Origin: Proteiniphilum sp. X52
GTDB lineage: Bacteria; Bacteroidota; Bacteroidia; Bacteroidales; Dysgonomonadaceae
Length of the DNA: 64,000 nucleotides
Reading direction: 5' to 3'
NCBI RefSeq assembly: GCF_003712195.1
Contig: NZ_RDSD01000004.1
Span: 124,001-188,000 of the forward strand
Shown: positions 8,678 through 18,681 of the stretch, piece after piece
Layout of the letters: every line of letters starts with the position of its first letter
Numbering within the stretch: the stretch's first letter is position 1
The notes under the pieces: model-generated
What the model was told of the DNA's origin: nothing
The model's database searches: none
Seen by the model: only the letters and a program-made list of their open reading frames with translations
Program-made: the position numbers and the translations under genes

Positions 8678-10261
8678 ATGAAATTTAAATATTATCCCTG
8701 CTTACTTTTAATATTTGTAATTTCCGCCTGCGACCACGGCACAGACCCGGAACCCGGACAGACGGGTACAAACGTGGAAAAGGCGGTTACGATTGATATC
8801 GGAAAAACGTTTCAGACGATAGACGGATTCGGTGCTTCGGACTGCTGGACGGCCAATTATGTTGGTAGAGACTGGGAAGGGAGCCAGAAGGAATCGATAG
8901 CCCGTTTGTTATTTTCACAGGATATCAATAATGGTGCCCCGGAAGGAATAGGCTTGTCGATGTGGCGTTTCAACCTGGGAGCAGGAACGGCAGAACAGGG
9001 TGATGATAGTGGTATCGACGACAAATCGCGCCGCGCGGAATCTTTCCTCAATGCCGACGGGACTTATGATTGGAGCCGTCAACGGGGGCAACAGTATTTT
9101 CTGGAAAAAGCGCGCGATTATGGCTGCGGGTCGTTCGTGATGTTCAGCAATTCGCCGCCGGTTCACTACACCTACAACGAAAAAGGATTTTCGGCACGCG
9201 GAGCACGGAGTAACCTGAAGGAGGAACACTACGGTGATTTTGCAGCTTACATGGCCAACGTGGCAGAATACTTCAAAAACAATAAAAATATTACATTCTC
9301 ATACATAAGTCCGGTGAACGAACCTCAATACAATTGGGAAGGCGGCCAGGAGGGAAGTGGCTGGCAAAATGCCGAAATAAAACGCCTGGTTATTGAACTG
9401 GATAACGCCCTCAGCCGGAAAAACCTGGATAGCAGGATCCTTATTACGGAATCAGGAGACTGGGAGTACCTTTATAAAATAAAGGGTGATGCTGCCCGCA
9501 GCGATCAAATAACCGAGTTTTTCTCGCCAGAGTCAGCCAATTATATCGGTGACCTCACGCATGTGGATATCCTGATAGGGGGACACAGTTACTGGACAGA
9601 CGGAAACTGGGATACGATGAAAAGTGTCAGAAGTCAACTGGGAGCAGCGGCGTCGGCAAAAGGATTAAAAATATACCAGACCGAATGGAGCATGCTTGGA
9701 GATCATTTCAACGACAAGGATTATCCCGGGCACGAGTCGGCGACTCCTCTTGACATAGCGCTTCACATGTCAAAAGTCATCTATCACGATTTAACCACCG
9801 CCAATGTCTGTTCATGGTCGTTCTGGACCAGTATGGACATGGCGCGCTGGGATCATAAGAACCGTTTTCTGCTGATCGACCTGGTTCCGGGAAGCGGTAT
9901 TTACGGTGATATTTCCGAAAGCGGCAGGCATGAGGCCACCAAAACTTTGTGGGTATTGGGAAATTACAGTCTGTTTATCAGGCCGGGCTACCAACGTGTC
10001 GATCTGAGCATAGAGAATCCCTCGAGCTCGTTTTTCGGATCCGCCTGGATCTCCCCCGACAAAAAACGGCTGGCGGTGGTATATACCAATATGACCGGAA
10101 AATCTATCGCCATTGATCTGAACGTTACGGGGCTGGGAAGGTACTCATCGGTGAAACAATATACTACATCCCGGACACAAGACCTGAGAGAAAATACTCC
10201 TTCCGGGGAGGAAACAGTGATTGACCCTTTGTCCGTTACCACATTCGTCTATGAATTTTAA
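8678..10261 (+). CDS. GH30-family glycoside hydrolase, lipoprotein (possible endo-beta-1,6-galactanase)
   Basis: The ATG at 8678 is chosen because it gives a clean lipoprotein signal (MKFKYYPCLLLIFVISACDHG); the longer frame begins at a TTG with no signal logic. The protein has 527 residues. Family GH30 signs are the early TIDGFGASDCWTANYVG (about 46-62), the SNSPPVHYTYNEKGFS strand, SYISPVNEPQYNW with the probable acid/base Glu215, and YQTEWSMLGD with the probable nucleophile Glu336. The C-terminus looks like the small beta-sandwich usual in the family. The overall pattern and the GH2 directly downstream (15-bp gap) suggest attack on beta-1,6-linked galactan such as arabinogalactan side chains, but the subfamily is inferred. 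Other GH30 activities (beta-1,6-glucanase, xylanase) cannot be excluded. A MITE-like element separates it from susD. Confidence 0.8.
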   Translation: MKFKYYPCLLLIFVISACDHGTDPEPGQTGTNVEKAVTIDIGKTFQTIDGFGASDCWTANYVGRDWEGSQKESIARLLFSQDINNGAPEGIGLSMWRFNLGAGTAEQGDDSGIDDKSRRAESFLNADGTYDWSRQRGQQYFLEKARDYGCGSFVMFSNSPPVHYTYNEKGFSARGARSNLKEEHYGDFAAYMANVAEYFKNNKNITFSYISPVNEPQYNWEGGQEGSGWQNAEIKRLVIELDNALSRKNLDSRILITESGDWEYLYKIKGDAARSDQITEFFSPESANYIGDLTHVDILIGGHSYWTDGNWDTMKSVRSQLGAAASAKGLKIYQTEWSMLGDHFNDKDYPGHESATPLDIALHMSKVIYHDLTTANVCSWSFWTSMDMARWDHKNRFLLIDLVPGSGIYGDISESGRHEATKTLWVLGNYSLFIRPGYQRVDLSIENPSSSFFGSAWISPDKKRLAVVYTNMTGKSIAIDLNVTGLGRYSSVKQYTTSRTQDLRENTPSGEETVIDPLSVTTFVYEF

Positions 10262-10276
10262 TTAATTAATCATCGC

Positions 10277-12772
10277 ATGCGAAAAAAAACTCTGTCAATC
10301 GTTATTTTACTGGTTATGTGCATTGCCCCATCTCTCCGGGCGCAGGTCTCTTTCGGGTCGCCTGAAAAAATCAATGACAACTGGAAATTTGTCCTGAACG
10401 ACGTGCGCGACGGACAATCGGTCACATTGGACGACACAAGGTGGCAACAGATATCGTTACCCCATGACTGGAGCGTAAAAGGGCAGTTAAGTCCCACACT
10501 TGCCAGTTGCACGGGATACCTTCCCGGAGGCATTGGATGGTACCGTAAAACAATCGATATTCCAGCCGACAAACAGGGACAGAAAGTATATCTCTATTTC
10601 GAAGGAGTGTATAACCGCAGCGAAGTATTCCTCAACGGGCAGCCTCTCGGCAAGCGCCCTAACGGGTATATCTCGTTCATGTATGATGCGACACCCTATA
10701 TTCAATACGGTCGGGAGAACGTAATCGCAGTACGGGTCGATCACAGCCGATATGCCGATTCGCGATGGTACACCGGTTCGGGGATTTACCGCGATGCGTG
10801 GGTGGTATATGCCAACCCCGTACATATTGCCCGATGGGGTGTATACGCCTATCCTGAACAAACAAAGAACGGCTATCAACTGAATGTGGAGGTCGAAATA
10901 AATAATGAAGAAGAGAGCAATGCCTCTTTAACAGTCGTGAATGAATTATACTCCGCGGAAGGAAAGCTTGTGACAAGGGACTCGAAGAAGTTCACGGCAA
11001 AGCCGGGCAATGAAAATAAACTGACCACTTCATTGAAGGTAAGCAAACCGGCGCTCTGGTCCCTGTCCGATCCTACTCTGTATGAGTTAAAGACGATCGT
11101 GCTGAAGGGTGGAGTTGAAACCGATCGGACCACAACCCGTACCGGATTCCGCACCTACACCTTCGATCCCAATAAAGGATTTGCTTTGAACGGGGAGTGG
11201 ACGAAAGTGAAAGGAGTATGCATACATCATGACGCGGGTGTACTGGGGGCGGCTGTTCCCCGGGAAGTATGGAAAAGACGTTTACAGACCCTGAAAGAGA
11301 TCGGCGTGAATGCAGTGCGAACGAGCCACAATCCGCAGGCCACCGATCTTTACGGTCTCTGTGATGAGATGGGCCTATTGGTACTTAATGAGATGTATGA
11401 CGAGTGGGTATTTCCCAAACGCAAATGGATGGAAGGTTGGAATGTGGGCACTCCCGGCTTTCAGGGTTCTTACGACATCTTCAAGGAATGGGGAGAGATC
11501 GATCTGGCCGACCTGGTGCGGCGCGACCGGAATCATATCTCTGTTTTTGCATGGAGCATCGGCAACGAGGTGGACTATCCCAACGATCCCTATTCGCATC
11601 CGGTGCTCGGGGGAGAGAAAGCAGGATTCACGCAGGCCTCTTATGGCGGTTATAATCCCGATGCGCCCGATGCAATGGAACTGGGTAATATCGCAAAGCG
11701 TCTCGCAGGAGTGGTAAAAGAATATGACCGGTCACGCCCGGTAACTGCGGGATTAGCCGGAGTGGCCATGTCGAACGAGACTGAATACCCGGGCGCATTG
11801 GACATCGCAGGATATAATTATACCGAAGACAAGTATGACAGTGATCATGAGAAATACCCTGACCGGGTGATCTATGGAAGCGAGAACCGGCACGATATGG
11901 CTGCATGGAAGGCTACGCGCGACAGGGAGCATATTTTCGGCCAGTTCCTCTGGACCGGGATCGATTATCTCGGGGAGTCGGGCAGATGGCCTTCAAGAGG
12001 TTTCTATTCCGGCTTGCTCGATTTCGGTGGATTCATCAAACCACGGGGATATTTCCGCCAGTCGTTATGGTCGGACAAGCCCATGGCCTACCTGGGAACA
12101 TATCCCACACCGGGCAGGGGCGGCAGTATCCAGTCGAAGGATGTATTGTCGCAGACGGAAACCGGGAATGTTTCGAACCATCAGGAAAGAGCACCCTCGA
12201 TGGATGCATGGTCCGTATGGAACTACCGGGAAGGCCAATTGATACGGGTGGTATGCTATACCAATGCCGCCAAGGCAAAGCTGTTGCTCAACGGCACAGA
12301 GGCGGGTGAGACAAAAGAGTATGACGACAATACCGGCATTATATTCTGGGATATTCCCTACAAGGCCGGAAAATTGGAAGTGGTGGGTATGGATAAGGAT
12401 AACAACCCTGTTGCCGGCTATGCCATACAATCATCGAAACGGCCCCATGCTTTACAGATCGTTCAGTGCGAAAAGCGGATAGATAAAGGGAGAGGGTTGG
12501 CCCAGATCGTGCTGCAGGTGGTGGATGAAGACGGCGTTCCGGTGATGCTCTCCGACGATGAGGTTACCTGCCGGATAAGCGGTCCCGCCAAACTTCTCGG
12601 TCTGGAAGCCAGCAACAATTCCGATATGGGCGACTATACCGACAACAGCCATCGCGTGTTCCACGGACGTATCCTGGCTTATGTGCAGGCAACCGGCGAG
12701 AAGGGCGAAATAAAGATAGGGTTTGCTTCTCCCTGGCTGGAACCGGCGGAAATAACAGTGACGGCTGAATAA
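10277..12772 (+). CDS. GH2-family glycoside hydrolase, probable exported beta-galactosidase
   Basis: This 831-residue protein has a signal peptide (MRKKTLSIVILLVMCIAPSLRAQ). The domain order is typical of GH2. An N-terminal sugar-binding jelly roll (about 30-180; ISLPHDWSVKG, GGIGWYRKTI, NRSEVFLNGQPLG) is followed by an Ig-like domain (about 185-290) and a TIM barrel (about 295-600) carrying VRTSHNPQATDLYGLCDEMG. The acid/base is Glu431 in WSIGNEVDY, and the probable nucleophile is Glu536 in YGSENRHD. Further beta domains follow, including a DUF4982-like region and a C-terminal Ig-like module. It lies 15 bp after the GH30 gene, so the two are co-transcribed; it would release terminal beta-galactose from GH30 products. 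GH2 also includes beta-mannosidases and glucuronidases, so the exact sugar is inferred. Confidence 0.85.
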   Translation: MRKKTLSIVILLVMCIAPSLRAQVSFGSPEKINDNWKFVLNDVRDGQSVTLDDTRWQQISLPHDWSVKGQLSPTLASCTGYLPGGIGWYRKTIDIPADKQGQKVYLYFEGVYNRSEVFLNGQPLGKRPNGYISFMYDATPYIQYGRENVIAVRVDHSRYADSRWYTGSGIYRDAWVVYANPVHIARWGVYAYPEQTKNGYQLNVEVEINNEEESNASLTVVNELYSAEGKLVTRDSKKFTAKPGNENKLTTSLKVSKPALWSLSDPTLYELKTIVLKGGVETDRTTTRTGFRTYTFDPNKGFALNGEWTKVKGVCIHHDAGVLGAAVPREVWKRRLQTLKEIGVNAVRTSHNPQATDLYGLCDEMGLLVLNEMYDEWVFPKRKWMEGWNVGTPGFQGSYDIFKEWGEIDLADLVRRDRNHISVFAWSIGNEVDYPNDPYSHPVLGGEKAGFTQASYGGYNPDAPDAMELGNIAKRLAGVVKEYDRSRPVTAGLAGVAMSNETEYPGALDIAGYNYTEDKYDSDHEKYPDRVIYGSENRHDMAAWKATRDREHIFGQFLWTGIDYLGESGRWPSRGFYSGLLDFGGFIKPRGYFRQSLWSDKPMAYLGTYPTPGRGGSIQSKDVLSQTETGNVSNHQERAPSMDAWSVWNYREGQLIRVVCYTNAAKAKLLLNGTEAGETKEYDDNTGIIFWDIPYKAGKLEVVGMDKDNNPVAGYAIQSSKRPHALQIVQCEKRIDKGRGLAQIVLQVVDEDGVPVMLSDDEVTCRISGPAKLLGLEASNNSDMGDYTDNSHRVFHGRILAYVQATGEKGEIKIGFASPWLEPAEITVTAE

Positions 12773-12773
12773 T

Positions 12774-13634
12774 TCATGCCTGCATCCTTTTCTTATATTT
12801 ACCCGGACTTTCTCCCGTGAGTTTTATAAAAAGCCGGTTGAAATAAGAAATATTTTCGAAACCTAAGCCATACGCGACATCCTTGATATGGACATTATCG
12901 ACTAACAGTCGCAGTTGGGCGTATTCAATCTTCTTTTGATTGATATATTTGCCTGGGGTACAGTTCATCTCTTTTTTGAAGAGGCGGATGAAATGATCTT
13001 TGGTCAAGAAACACATATCGGCCAAATGATTGATGTCGATCATGCTGTCAATATTTTTATGAATGTGGCGGAGAGACATAAGTATCCGCTCTTCAATATG
13101 CTCATTTTTATGAACCGCCTGCGCTAAAAAACGAGATATAATTTGTTTAATTATCGCCTGTGTCTCCATTTCAAAGGCAATGGGACTTTGCTTTTGGAGA
13201 ATCATATTTTGCTCAATATTCGCCGAATTATCATAAAGGTATGGATCGTAATACTTTAATTCTCTACCCGGATTTATTTTTATCAGACGTTCAATCAATT
13301 GTATATCCAGAGGATCCGATTTGATTTCTACCGGAAAATCAAGCAAATCAAATATACTCAGGTTCTTTCCCGGATTTTCATATATATGGATATAATAAAG
13401 TTCCAAAATACCGTCGCTTTCATAGGCATGCCTTGTAAAGGAAGGAGTCATATATAAATGATCTTTTTTCAGTTCGAAGACGCCATCTTCCCTGATGATC
13501 TTTGCCGTGCCGTTTTTCACATAATGTATCCGGGTGAAAGGGCTATCGACATTCTTCCAGTTCCAGTCAGCATTATGATAGGCATAGCCCACATTCAATA
13601 AAATGAAATCTCTTCTTAATCCTTCTTTATTCAT
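12774..13634 (-). CDS. AraC-family transcriptional regulator with cupin sensor domain
   Basis: The ATG at 13634 (286 residues, MNKEGLRRDFILLNVGYAYHN) is preferred; the longer frame adds 30 residues that overlap the operator-like repeats upstream. The N-terminal half is a cupin-like ligand-binding fold (about 10-110; HYVKNGTAKIIREDGVFEL, DHLYMTPSFTRHAYESDG). The C-terminal 100 residues are two helix-turn-helix motifs of AraC type, with IDINHLADMCFLTKDHFIRLFKKEMNCTPG split between them and ending in YFNRLFIKLTGESPGKYKK. It converges on the GH2 gene with one base between the two stop codons and diverges from susC at 14020. It therefore probably senses a sugar and controls the fucosidase operon, the GH30-GH2 pair, or both. 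A direct repeat of ATATCGATAA precedes it. Confidence 0.9.
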   Translation of the reverse strand: MNKEGLRRDFILLNVGYAYHNADWNWKNVDSPFTRIHYVKNGTAKIIREDGVFELKKDHLYMTPSFTRHAYESDGILELYYIHIYENPGKNLSIFDLLDFPVEIKSDPLDIQLIERLIKINPGRELKYYDPYLYDNSANIEQNMILQKQSPIAFEMETQAIIKQIISRFLAQAVHKNEHIEERILMSLRHIHKNIDSMIDINHLADMCFLTKDHFIRLFKKEMNCTPGKYINQKKIEYAQLRLLVDNVHIKDVAYGLGFENISYFNRLFIKLTGESPGKYKKRMQA

Positions 13635-13668
13635 TCTCACCGCTATTTGGGCTGTAAATATAGCAATA

Positions 13669-13699
13669 ATATCGATAAAGTGCAATTTTATATCGATAA
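13669..13699. promoter_or_regulatory. Direct repeat ATATCGATAA x2, 21-bp period, likely AraC-type operator
   Basis: Identical 10-mers sit at 13669-13678 and 13690-13699. AraC-family proteins, with two HTH motifs per monomer, usually bind tandem sites about 21 bp apart. The pair ends 35 bp upstream of the araC-like start codon, so autoregulation is plausible. The divergent susC starts 320 bp away on the other side. Confidence 0.5.
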
Positions 13700-13806
13700 C
13701 ATATAAAAAATGAGATGCTAACAATCTCTAATTTTGCACAGTGAGAATTTTACTGGTGAAAAGGAGAATTCCGTGCATGAAGACAAAGCAATTTATTGAA
13801 AAACAA

Positions 13807-13910
13807 GAAACTGTTTCTTTCAAGTGGCCCGCCACATTTCAATAAATGAAAATCCAAATCCATCAAAAAATGGCTAAAAAACAATGGATGAAAAAATTCA
13901 AAACAGCTTC
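13807..13910. mobile_element. MITE-like element, internally deleted copy (104 bp), inverted relative to 8401
   Basis: The ends are GAAACTGTTT (left) and the reverse complement of GAAGCTGTTTTGAATTTT (right). From about 13814 to 13910 it matches 8401-8497 in reverse complement with about four mismatches. About 84 bases present next to the other terminus in the 8401 copy are missing here. The flanks (CAA / TAA) are not a clear target duplication. The remaining intergenic sequence to 14020 is AT-rich; no clear TAnnTTTG box for susC was found. Confidence 0.6.
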
Positions 13911-14019
13911 TAATATGTGAGAATGAAAAAAGATCTATTTACGGGAAAAATGCAAGAAAGGTCATGATATATACATCCTGTATTGTGTAATAATTAATAA
14001 ACTATTAAATATCAATGTT

Positions 14020-16998
14020 ATGTGCAAGACACATTTAGTCTGTTTTTTCATCTTTTTGATGAGCGGCATTTCGGTTTTTGCTCAAAGGAGCATAACCGGG
14101 AAAGTGGTTGATGTCAATGGGGAATCGCTGATTGGTGTCAACGTTGAAGTAAAAGGCAGTTCCGTTGGTACTGTCACTGACATAGAAGGTAATTACCGGA
14201 TTACGGCCGATGCCGGCAATACCTTAATATTTACCTATGTGGGTTTTATAAGTGAAGAGGTGGATGTGGCTGGCCAAGATGTCATCAACATTACGATGAA
14301 GGAGGATCATAAAATGTTGGATGAGATTGTGGTTGTGGGTTACGGCAGCATGACTCGCAAGGATGTCACCAGTTCTATTACCACCGTGAAAGCCGACAAA
14401 CTGAATACCGGTGTGTATACCGACCCCGGGCAGTTGTTGCAAGGCAAGGTTCCCGGGTTAACAATTGTTCAGAGCAGCGATCCTACTTATGGAACAACTT
14501 CCATCTCTCTCCGGGGGGCCTCTTCTCTGCGTACAGGCAAAGCTATGGAACCTTATTATGTTGTTGACGGTATTCCTGACGTGTCTTTGAACCTTATAGC
14601 TCCGGAGGACATTGAATCAATTGATGTACTTCGCGACGCCTCTGCAACGGCTATTTACGGTTCTAAGGCGGCCAATGGCGTGATTGTCATCACCACAAAA
14701 AAAGGTAGCAAAACAGATCGTTCATCTGTCTCATATAGTGGTTATGTCGGATTTGACAACATAGCCAAACGCCTGGATATGATGTCGGCCAGCGATTTGC
14801 GGTCTTATGCGTCCGCCAATAACATAACACTTCCCAATGATAAGGGCTACAATACCAATTGGAATGATGAAGTGCTTCGCACGGCAGTCAGCCAAAGCCA
14901 CAATGTTTCTATTAACGGAGGGAGCGAACGTTCCAGCTACAATGCCAGCTTGAATTATCTGAATAAAGAAGGTATTGTGCTCGGTACTGAATTTGAACGT
15001 ATTTCAGGTCGAGCTTATGCCCAGACAAAATCTTTGAACGATCGTTTGACTTTGGATTTAAATGTCAATACCGCACAAACCAAAGGCAAATCCGTTTCAT
15101 CAAGTAAGGACGGCCAAAGTGTGTTTGATGCCATGAACTATTATTCACCCTTGCTCCCCACAAAAAATGAAGACGGTTCGTGGTATAATTACACATCAGT
15201 AAACCAATATCATAACCCGCTGTCCATGATTTATGAGGACAATTATGAAACCATCAAGAAAGTACTTCAGGGAACGGGTAAGGCTTCTCTGCAAATCAAC
15301 AAGGATTTATTGTGGAACCTAAACCTTTCCTATGAAAACGAACAAATCAATTACAACAACTACAACAGCACTGCCTCCCAGATAGTTACCGCGAACGGGC
15401 AGGCTTTTCGCGGAACGCTTGAAAATAAGAAAAAAGTGTTGGAAACCTATTTCAATTACGATCATACATTCGCCAATGCTCATAAATTGGGTCTGATGGG
15501 CGGTTATTCTTACGAGCAAACCGACAATAACGATGGCTATGGCCTTACCGTTTATGATTTCTATAGCGATGCCACTTCTTATTATAATCTTGGGTTTGCC
15601 AATAAAATGGATATGAGCGGCATAACGGCCTATGCACTGGAAACGCTCCGTATGATTTCTTTCTATGGCCGTTTAAACTATTCATACAATAGTAAATACA
15701 TGCTCCAGGCCACTGTCCGTCGCGACGGCTCATCGGCTTTCGGTAAAAATAATCGTTGGGGAACATTCCCTTCCGCATCTCTTGCATGGCGCGCAAGCGA
15801 AGAGAAATTCGTCAATGATTGGAATGTGTTTGATGATTTGAAGTTACGGGTAAGTTATGGCGTAAGCGGCAACTCTTTGGGATTCGGAGCATACCAGGCC
15901 ATTCAGACCTATGGCCCTTCGGGATGGTTTACCTATACTGACTCTCAGGGAAATTCCAGCCTTTATCGCACGATAGCCGCCCAGTCAAATGCAAATCCCG
16001 ATTTGAAATGGGAAAGAACGGCCATGCTGAATGCGGGCATTGATTTTTTATTTCTCAAAGGACGTCTGGGAGGCACCATTGAATACTATGACAAAAAGAC
16101 AAGCGATCTGATTTATTCATACAATGTATCGACAAACCGCTATCCTTATGGTTCGATGTATGCCAATGTGGGTGATATCACCAACAAGGGAATTGAGTTT
16201 ACAATCAATGCAACGCCTGTCCAACTGAAAGACTTCACTTGGGATACGAGCCTGAACCTTTCACACAATAAAAATAACGTGAAAAGCATTTCCAACAGCA
16301 AGTATTCTGTAGATTATATCTCAACGGGCAATCCGGAGATCGCCGGTTATTCCACCGCAAATATTGGACGTATCATGGAAGGCCATCCGCTCGGGACTTT
16401 CTACACATTTGAATGGGCTGGTTATAATGACGACGGCATATCAGTATTCTACAAACGTGACGCGGAAACAGGCGAGCGTACCGGTGAGACTACAACGGAC
16501 CCCGTTGACTCGGACCGCACCATTACAGGCTGTGCGCAGCCCAAGTTGAGTTTGGGTTGGACAAACGACTTCAAATATAAGAATTGGAGTTTGAATATGT
16601 TCTTTACCGGAGTTTTTGGCCATAAGATTTATAATGCAACTCGCGAACAATACAGTAATGTCGCTTTCGTCACCGAAGGCCGAAATGTGTTGAAATCGGT
16701 GGCTACAGAACAAAAACCAACCGATGTCCAGTCACAGGCTCCTTCCGATCGTTGGTTGGAAAATGGAGATTATTTCCGCTTGTCGACTCTTTCTTTAGGT
16801 TATTCATTTGGAAAGTTGGGTAATTGGGTTAACTCACTCAAAGTATATGGAACCTGCAATAACTTGTTTACAATTACCGGATATTCCGGCCGTGATCCTG
16901 AAATTAATCTTGGTGGCTTGGAACCGGGAATTGACAGGCGTACTAATTATTATCCTCGTACTCGCACATTTATGTTTGGTGTAAATGTGAATTTCTAA
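14020..16998 (+). CDS. SusC/RagA-type TonB-dependent outer-membrane transporter (fucose-cassette operon)
   Basis: This 992-residue protein has a signal peptide (MCKTHLVCFFIFLMSGISVFAQ) and a carboxypeptidase-D regulatory-like domain (about 23-100; ITGKVVDVNGESLIGVNV, VGTVTDIEGNYRI). The plug begins at LDEIVVVGYGSMTRKDVTS and carries MEPYYVVDGIPD and VLRDASATAIYGSKAANGVI. The barrel closes with RTRTFMFGVNVNF. It leads an operon that runs through SusD, four sugar-oxidation enzymes and an alpha-L-fucosidase, so its cargo is probably a fucosylated oligosaccharide. It is preceded by a divergent AraC regulator, not an HTCS. Confidence 0.95.
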   Translation: MCKTHLVCFFIFLMSGISVFAQRSITGKVVDVNGESLIGVNVEVKGSSVGTVTDIEGNYRITADAGNTLIFTYVGFISEEVDVAGQDVINITMKEDHKMLDEIVVVGYGSMTRKDVTSSITTVKADKLNTGVYTDPGQLLQGKVPGLTIVQSSDPTYGTTSISLRGASSLRTGKAMEPYYVVDGIPDVSLNLIAPEDIESIDVLRDASATAIYGSKAANGVIVITTKKGSKTDRSSVSYSGYVGFDNIAKRLDMMSASDLRSYASANNITLPNDKGYNTNWNDEVLRTAVSQSHNVSINGGSERSSYNASLNYLNKEGIVLGTEFERISGRAYAQTKSLNDRLTLDLNVNTAQTKGKSVSSSKDGQSVFDAMNYYSPLLPTKNEDGSWYNYTSVNQYHNPLSMIYEDNYETIKKVLQGTGKASLQINKDLLWNLNLSYENEQINYNNYNSTASQIVTANGQAFRGTLENKKKVLETYFNYDHTFANAHKLGLMGGYSYEQTDNNDGYGLTVYDFYSDATSYYNLGFANKMDMSGITAYALETLRMISFYGRLNYSYNSKYMLQATVRRDGSSAFGKNNRWGTFPSASLAWRASEEKFVNDWNVFDDLKLRVSYGVSGNSLGFGAYQAIQTYGPSGWFTYTDSQGNSSLYRTIAAQSNANPDLKWERTAMLNAGIDFLFLKGRLGGTIEYYDKKTSDLIYSYNVSTNRYPYGSMYANVGDITNKGIEFTINATPVQLKDFTWDTSLNLSHNKNNVKSISNSKYSVDYISTGNPEIAGYSTANIGRIMEGHPLGTFYTFEWAGYNDDGISVFYKRDAETGERTGETTTDPVDSDRTITGCAQPKLSLGWTNDFKYKNWSLNMFFTGVFGHKIYNATREQYSNVAFVTEGRNVLKSVATEQKPTDVQSQAPSDRWLENGDYFRLSTLSLGYSFGKLGNWVNSLKVYGTCNNLFTITGYSGRDPEINLGGLEPGIDRRTNYYPRTRTFMFGVNVNF

Positions 16999-17020
16999 TC
17001 ATCTTAAAATTGAACTTACA

Positions 17021-18652
17021 ATGAAGAGCTATATCAAAAACACCTTACTTGCAGGTTTGCTGTTATCATCAGCCATGGCCTGTACCGATTTGGATGTAGA
17101 TATCAAATCCACCTACACTTCCTATCCGAATTCCGACATTGCCACCGAAGCGAAAATGGCAGATTTATACTATGGATTCCGTGGCGCTTTGGGGCGCCGT
17201 TACACGGAAGCCGCGTGGTTGTCTTCCGATGAATTCGCGGCGGTCACTTATGGTGGCAACTGGTATGACGGGGGCAATTATGTCCACGCAACGCTCCACA
17301 TGACTAACCCGGATGACGCGCATATCGATTGGCTTGGCGATATCACAGGAGTCATCACCAAGTGTAATCAGGCTATTGTGGATCTCGGAGGCGACGAGGC
17401 AAGCGATGAGTCTATCGCTCAAGCCTTGGCAATGCGCGCTTTTTATCATTTCATTTTTATGGATATGTTTGGCGATGCTCCTATCTTGGACCATGTCGTT
17501 GGAAGTGATGAGGCGATCGAACGTTCTCCGCGTGCCAAGGTGGCAGCCTTTATAGAGGAGGATCTGCTTCGCGCCATCCGTTCCGGCGGCTTGTCCGAAA
17601 ATGTGGATGCTTCCACGTATGGAAAACCCACGAAATGGATGGCTGAGGCTCTCCTTGTTAAACTCTATCTAAATTGGGCTGTTTACTCTTGCGCTGATGT
17701 CGCCGACTATGAACCCACTTTGACAAACTCCAGACTTAATGATGCCGTGAGTTACTGTGATGATATAATTAACAGTGGCAAGTTTGATCTGAGCGACAGT
17801 TATCGTAAAAAATTCATGCCCGATAACGGTTATCATATTAAAGATTTCATCTACGCGATGCCTTATGATAATGCCACGGCACAAGGCATGACATACGCCC
17901 GATTCCAATTGTGGCCCAAATTCAATAATGACGGAGCGAATGGCGCCGGGTTATTCGGGATAACCCTTTCAAGGAATGCCGGTGGTATTTTCACAGTCAC
18001 ACCTGAAGCGGCCGATCGTTTCTCTCTGGCAGGAGACGAACGCAATGATATTATCTTAAAAGATGCGCTATTCACCTATAATATTTCCTCCTTTGACAAA
18101 ACCACAACGCCTTACATGTATAACGGACAGCGTGTGACGCTTAAGAAAAATATTACTTTACTCATACCCGGCGATGCTTCTATGAATGTGGGCGATGATT
18201 TTAACGGTTGGAATCAAGGTTACCGCTGTATCAAGTGGGGTATCCAGGTGGCTGATTATGAAACCTATAACCGCAACCAAAGTAACGATGTGCCTGTTCT
18301 TCGTTATGCGGATATTCTGCTGATGAAGGCGGAAGCTATTCTTCGTGGCGCCACAGCAACCAATAGCGATACTCCCATGAGCTTATTCAATCAGGTTCGC
18401 AGTTATGTAAAAGCTCCTACAATAACCACACCTCCCACTCTACAAGATATTCTTGACGAACGTGGGCGTGAGTTTTTCAGTGAGATGTGGCGCCGCAACG
18501 ACTTGATTCGTTTTGGCCAGTTCGAGAATGACTGGGGGTTAAAACATGTGATAAATCCAGCCGCCAAAACTCAGAAATGGCGGCGCATCTTCCCGATTCC
18601 CACAGGTGTTATGAACTCAAATACCAATTGGGCACAAAACCCGGGTTATTAA
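17021..18652 (+). CDS. SusD/RagB-type glycan-binding lipoprotein
   Basis: The 543-residue partner of the SusC that ends 22 bp upstream. The lipoprotein signal is MKSYIKNTLLAGLLLSSAMAC. SusD hallmarks are AMRAFYHFIFMDMFGDAPILD (about 139-159), VLRYADILLMKAEAILRGA, the conserved DERGREFFSEMWRRNDLIRFG helix near residue 480, and the C-terminal RIFPIPTGVMNSNTNWAQNPGY. Its ligand is inferred from operon context (fucosidase and fucose-type oxidation enzymes). Confidence 0.95.
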   Translation: MKSYIKNTLLAGLLLSSAMACTDLDVDIKSTYTSYPNSDIATEAKMADLYYGFRGALGRRYTEAAWLSSDEFAAVTYGGNWYDGGNYVHATLHMTNPDDAHIDWLGDITGVITKCNQAIVDLGGDEASDESIAQALAMRAFYHFIFMDMFGDAPILDHVVGSDEAIERSPRAKVAAFIEEDLLRAIRSGGLSENVDASTYGKPTKWMAEALLVKLYLNWAVYSCADVADYEPTLTNSRLNDAVSYCDDIINSGKFDLSDSYRKKFMPDNGYHIKDFIYAMPYDNATAQGMTYARFQLWPKFNNDGANGAGLFGITLSRNAGGIFTVTPEAADRFSLAGDERNDIILKDALFTYNISSFDKTTTPYMYNGQRVTLKKNITLLIPGDASMNVGDDFNGWNQGYRCIKWGIQVADYETYNRNQSNDVPVLRYADILLMKAEAILRGATATNSDTPMSLFNQVRSYVKAPTITTPPTLQDILDERGREFFSEMWRRNDLIRFGQFENDWGLKHVINPAAKTQKWRRIFPIPTGVMNSNTNWAQNPGY

Positions 18653-18681
18653 TCATTGAAGAATAGATTAACACGACTATT

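Noticed and set aside
8401-13910. Site-specific invertible segment controlled by a local recombinase
   Set aside because: No recombinase or invertase gene is in the window, and the repeats look like MITE-type elements. Only homologous inversion remains possible.
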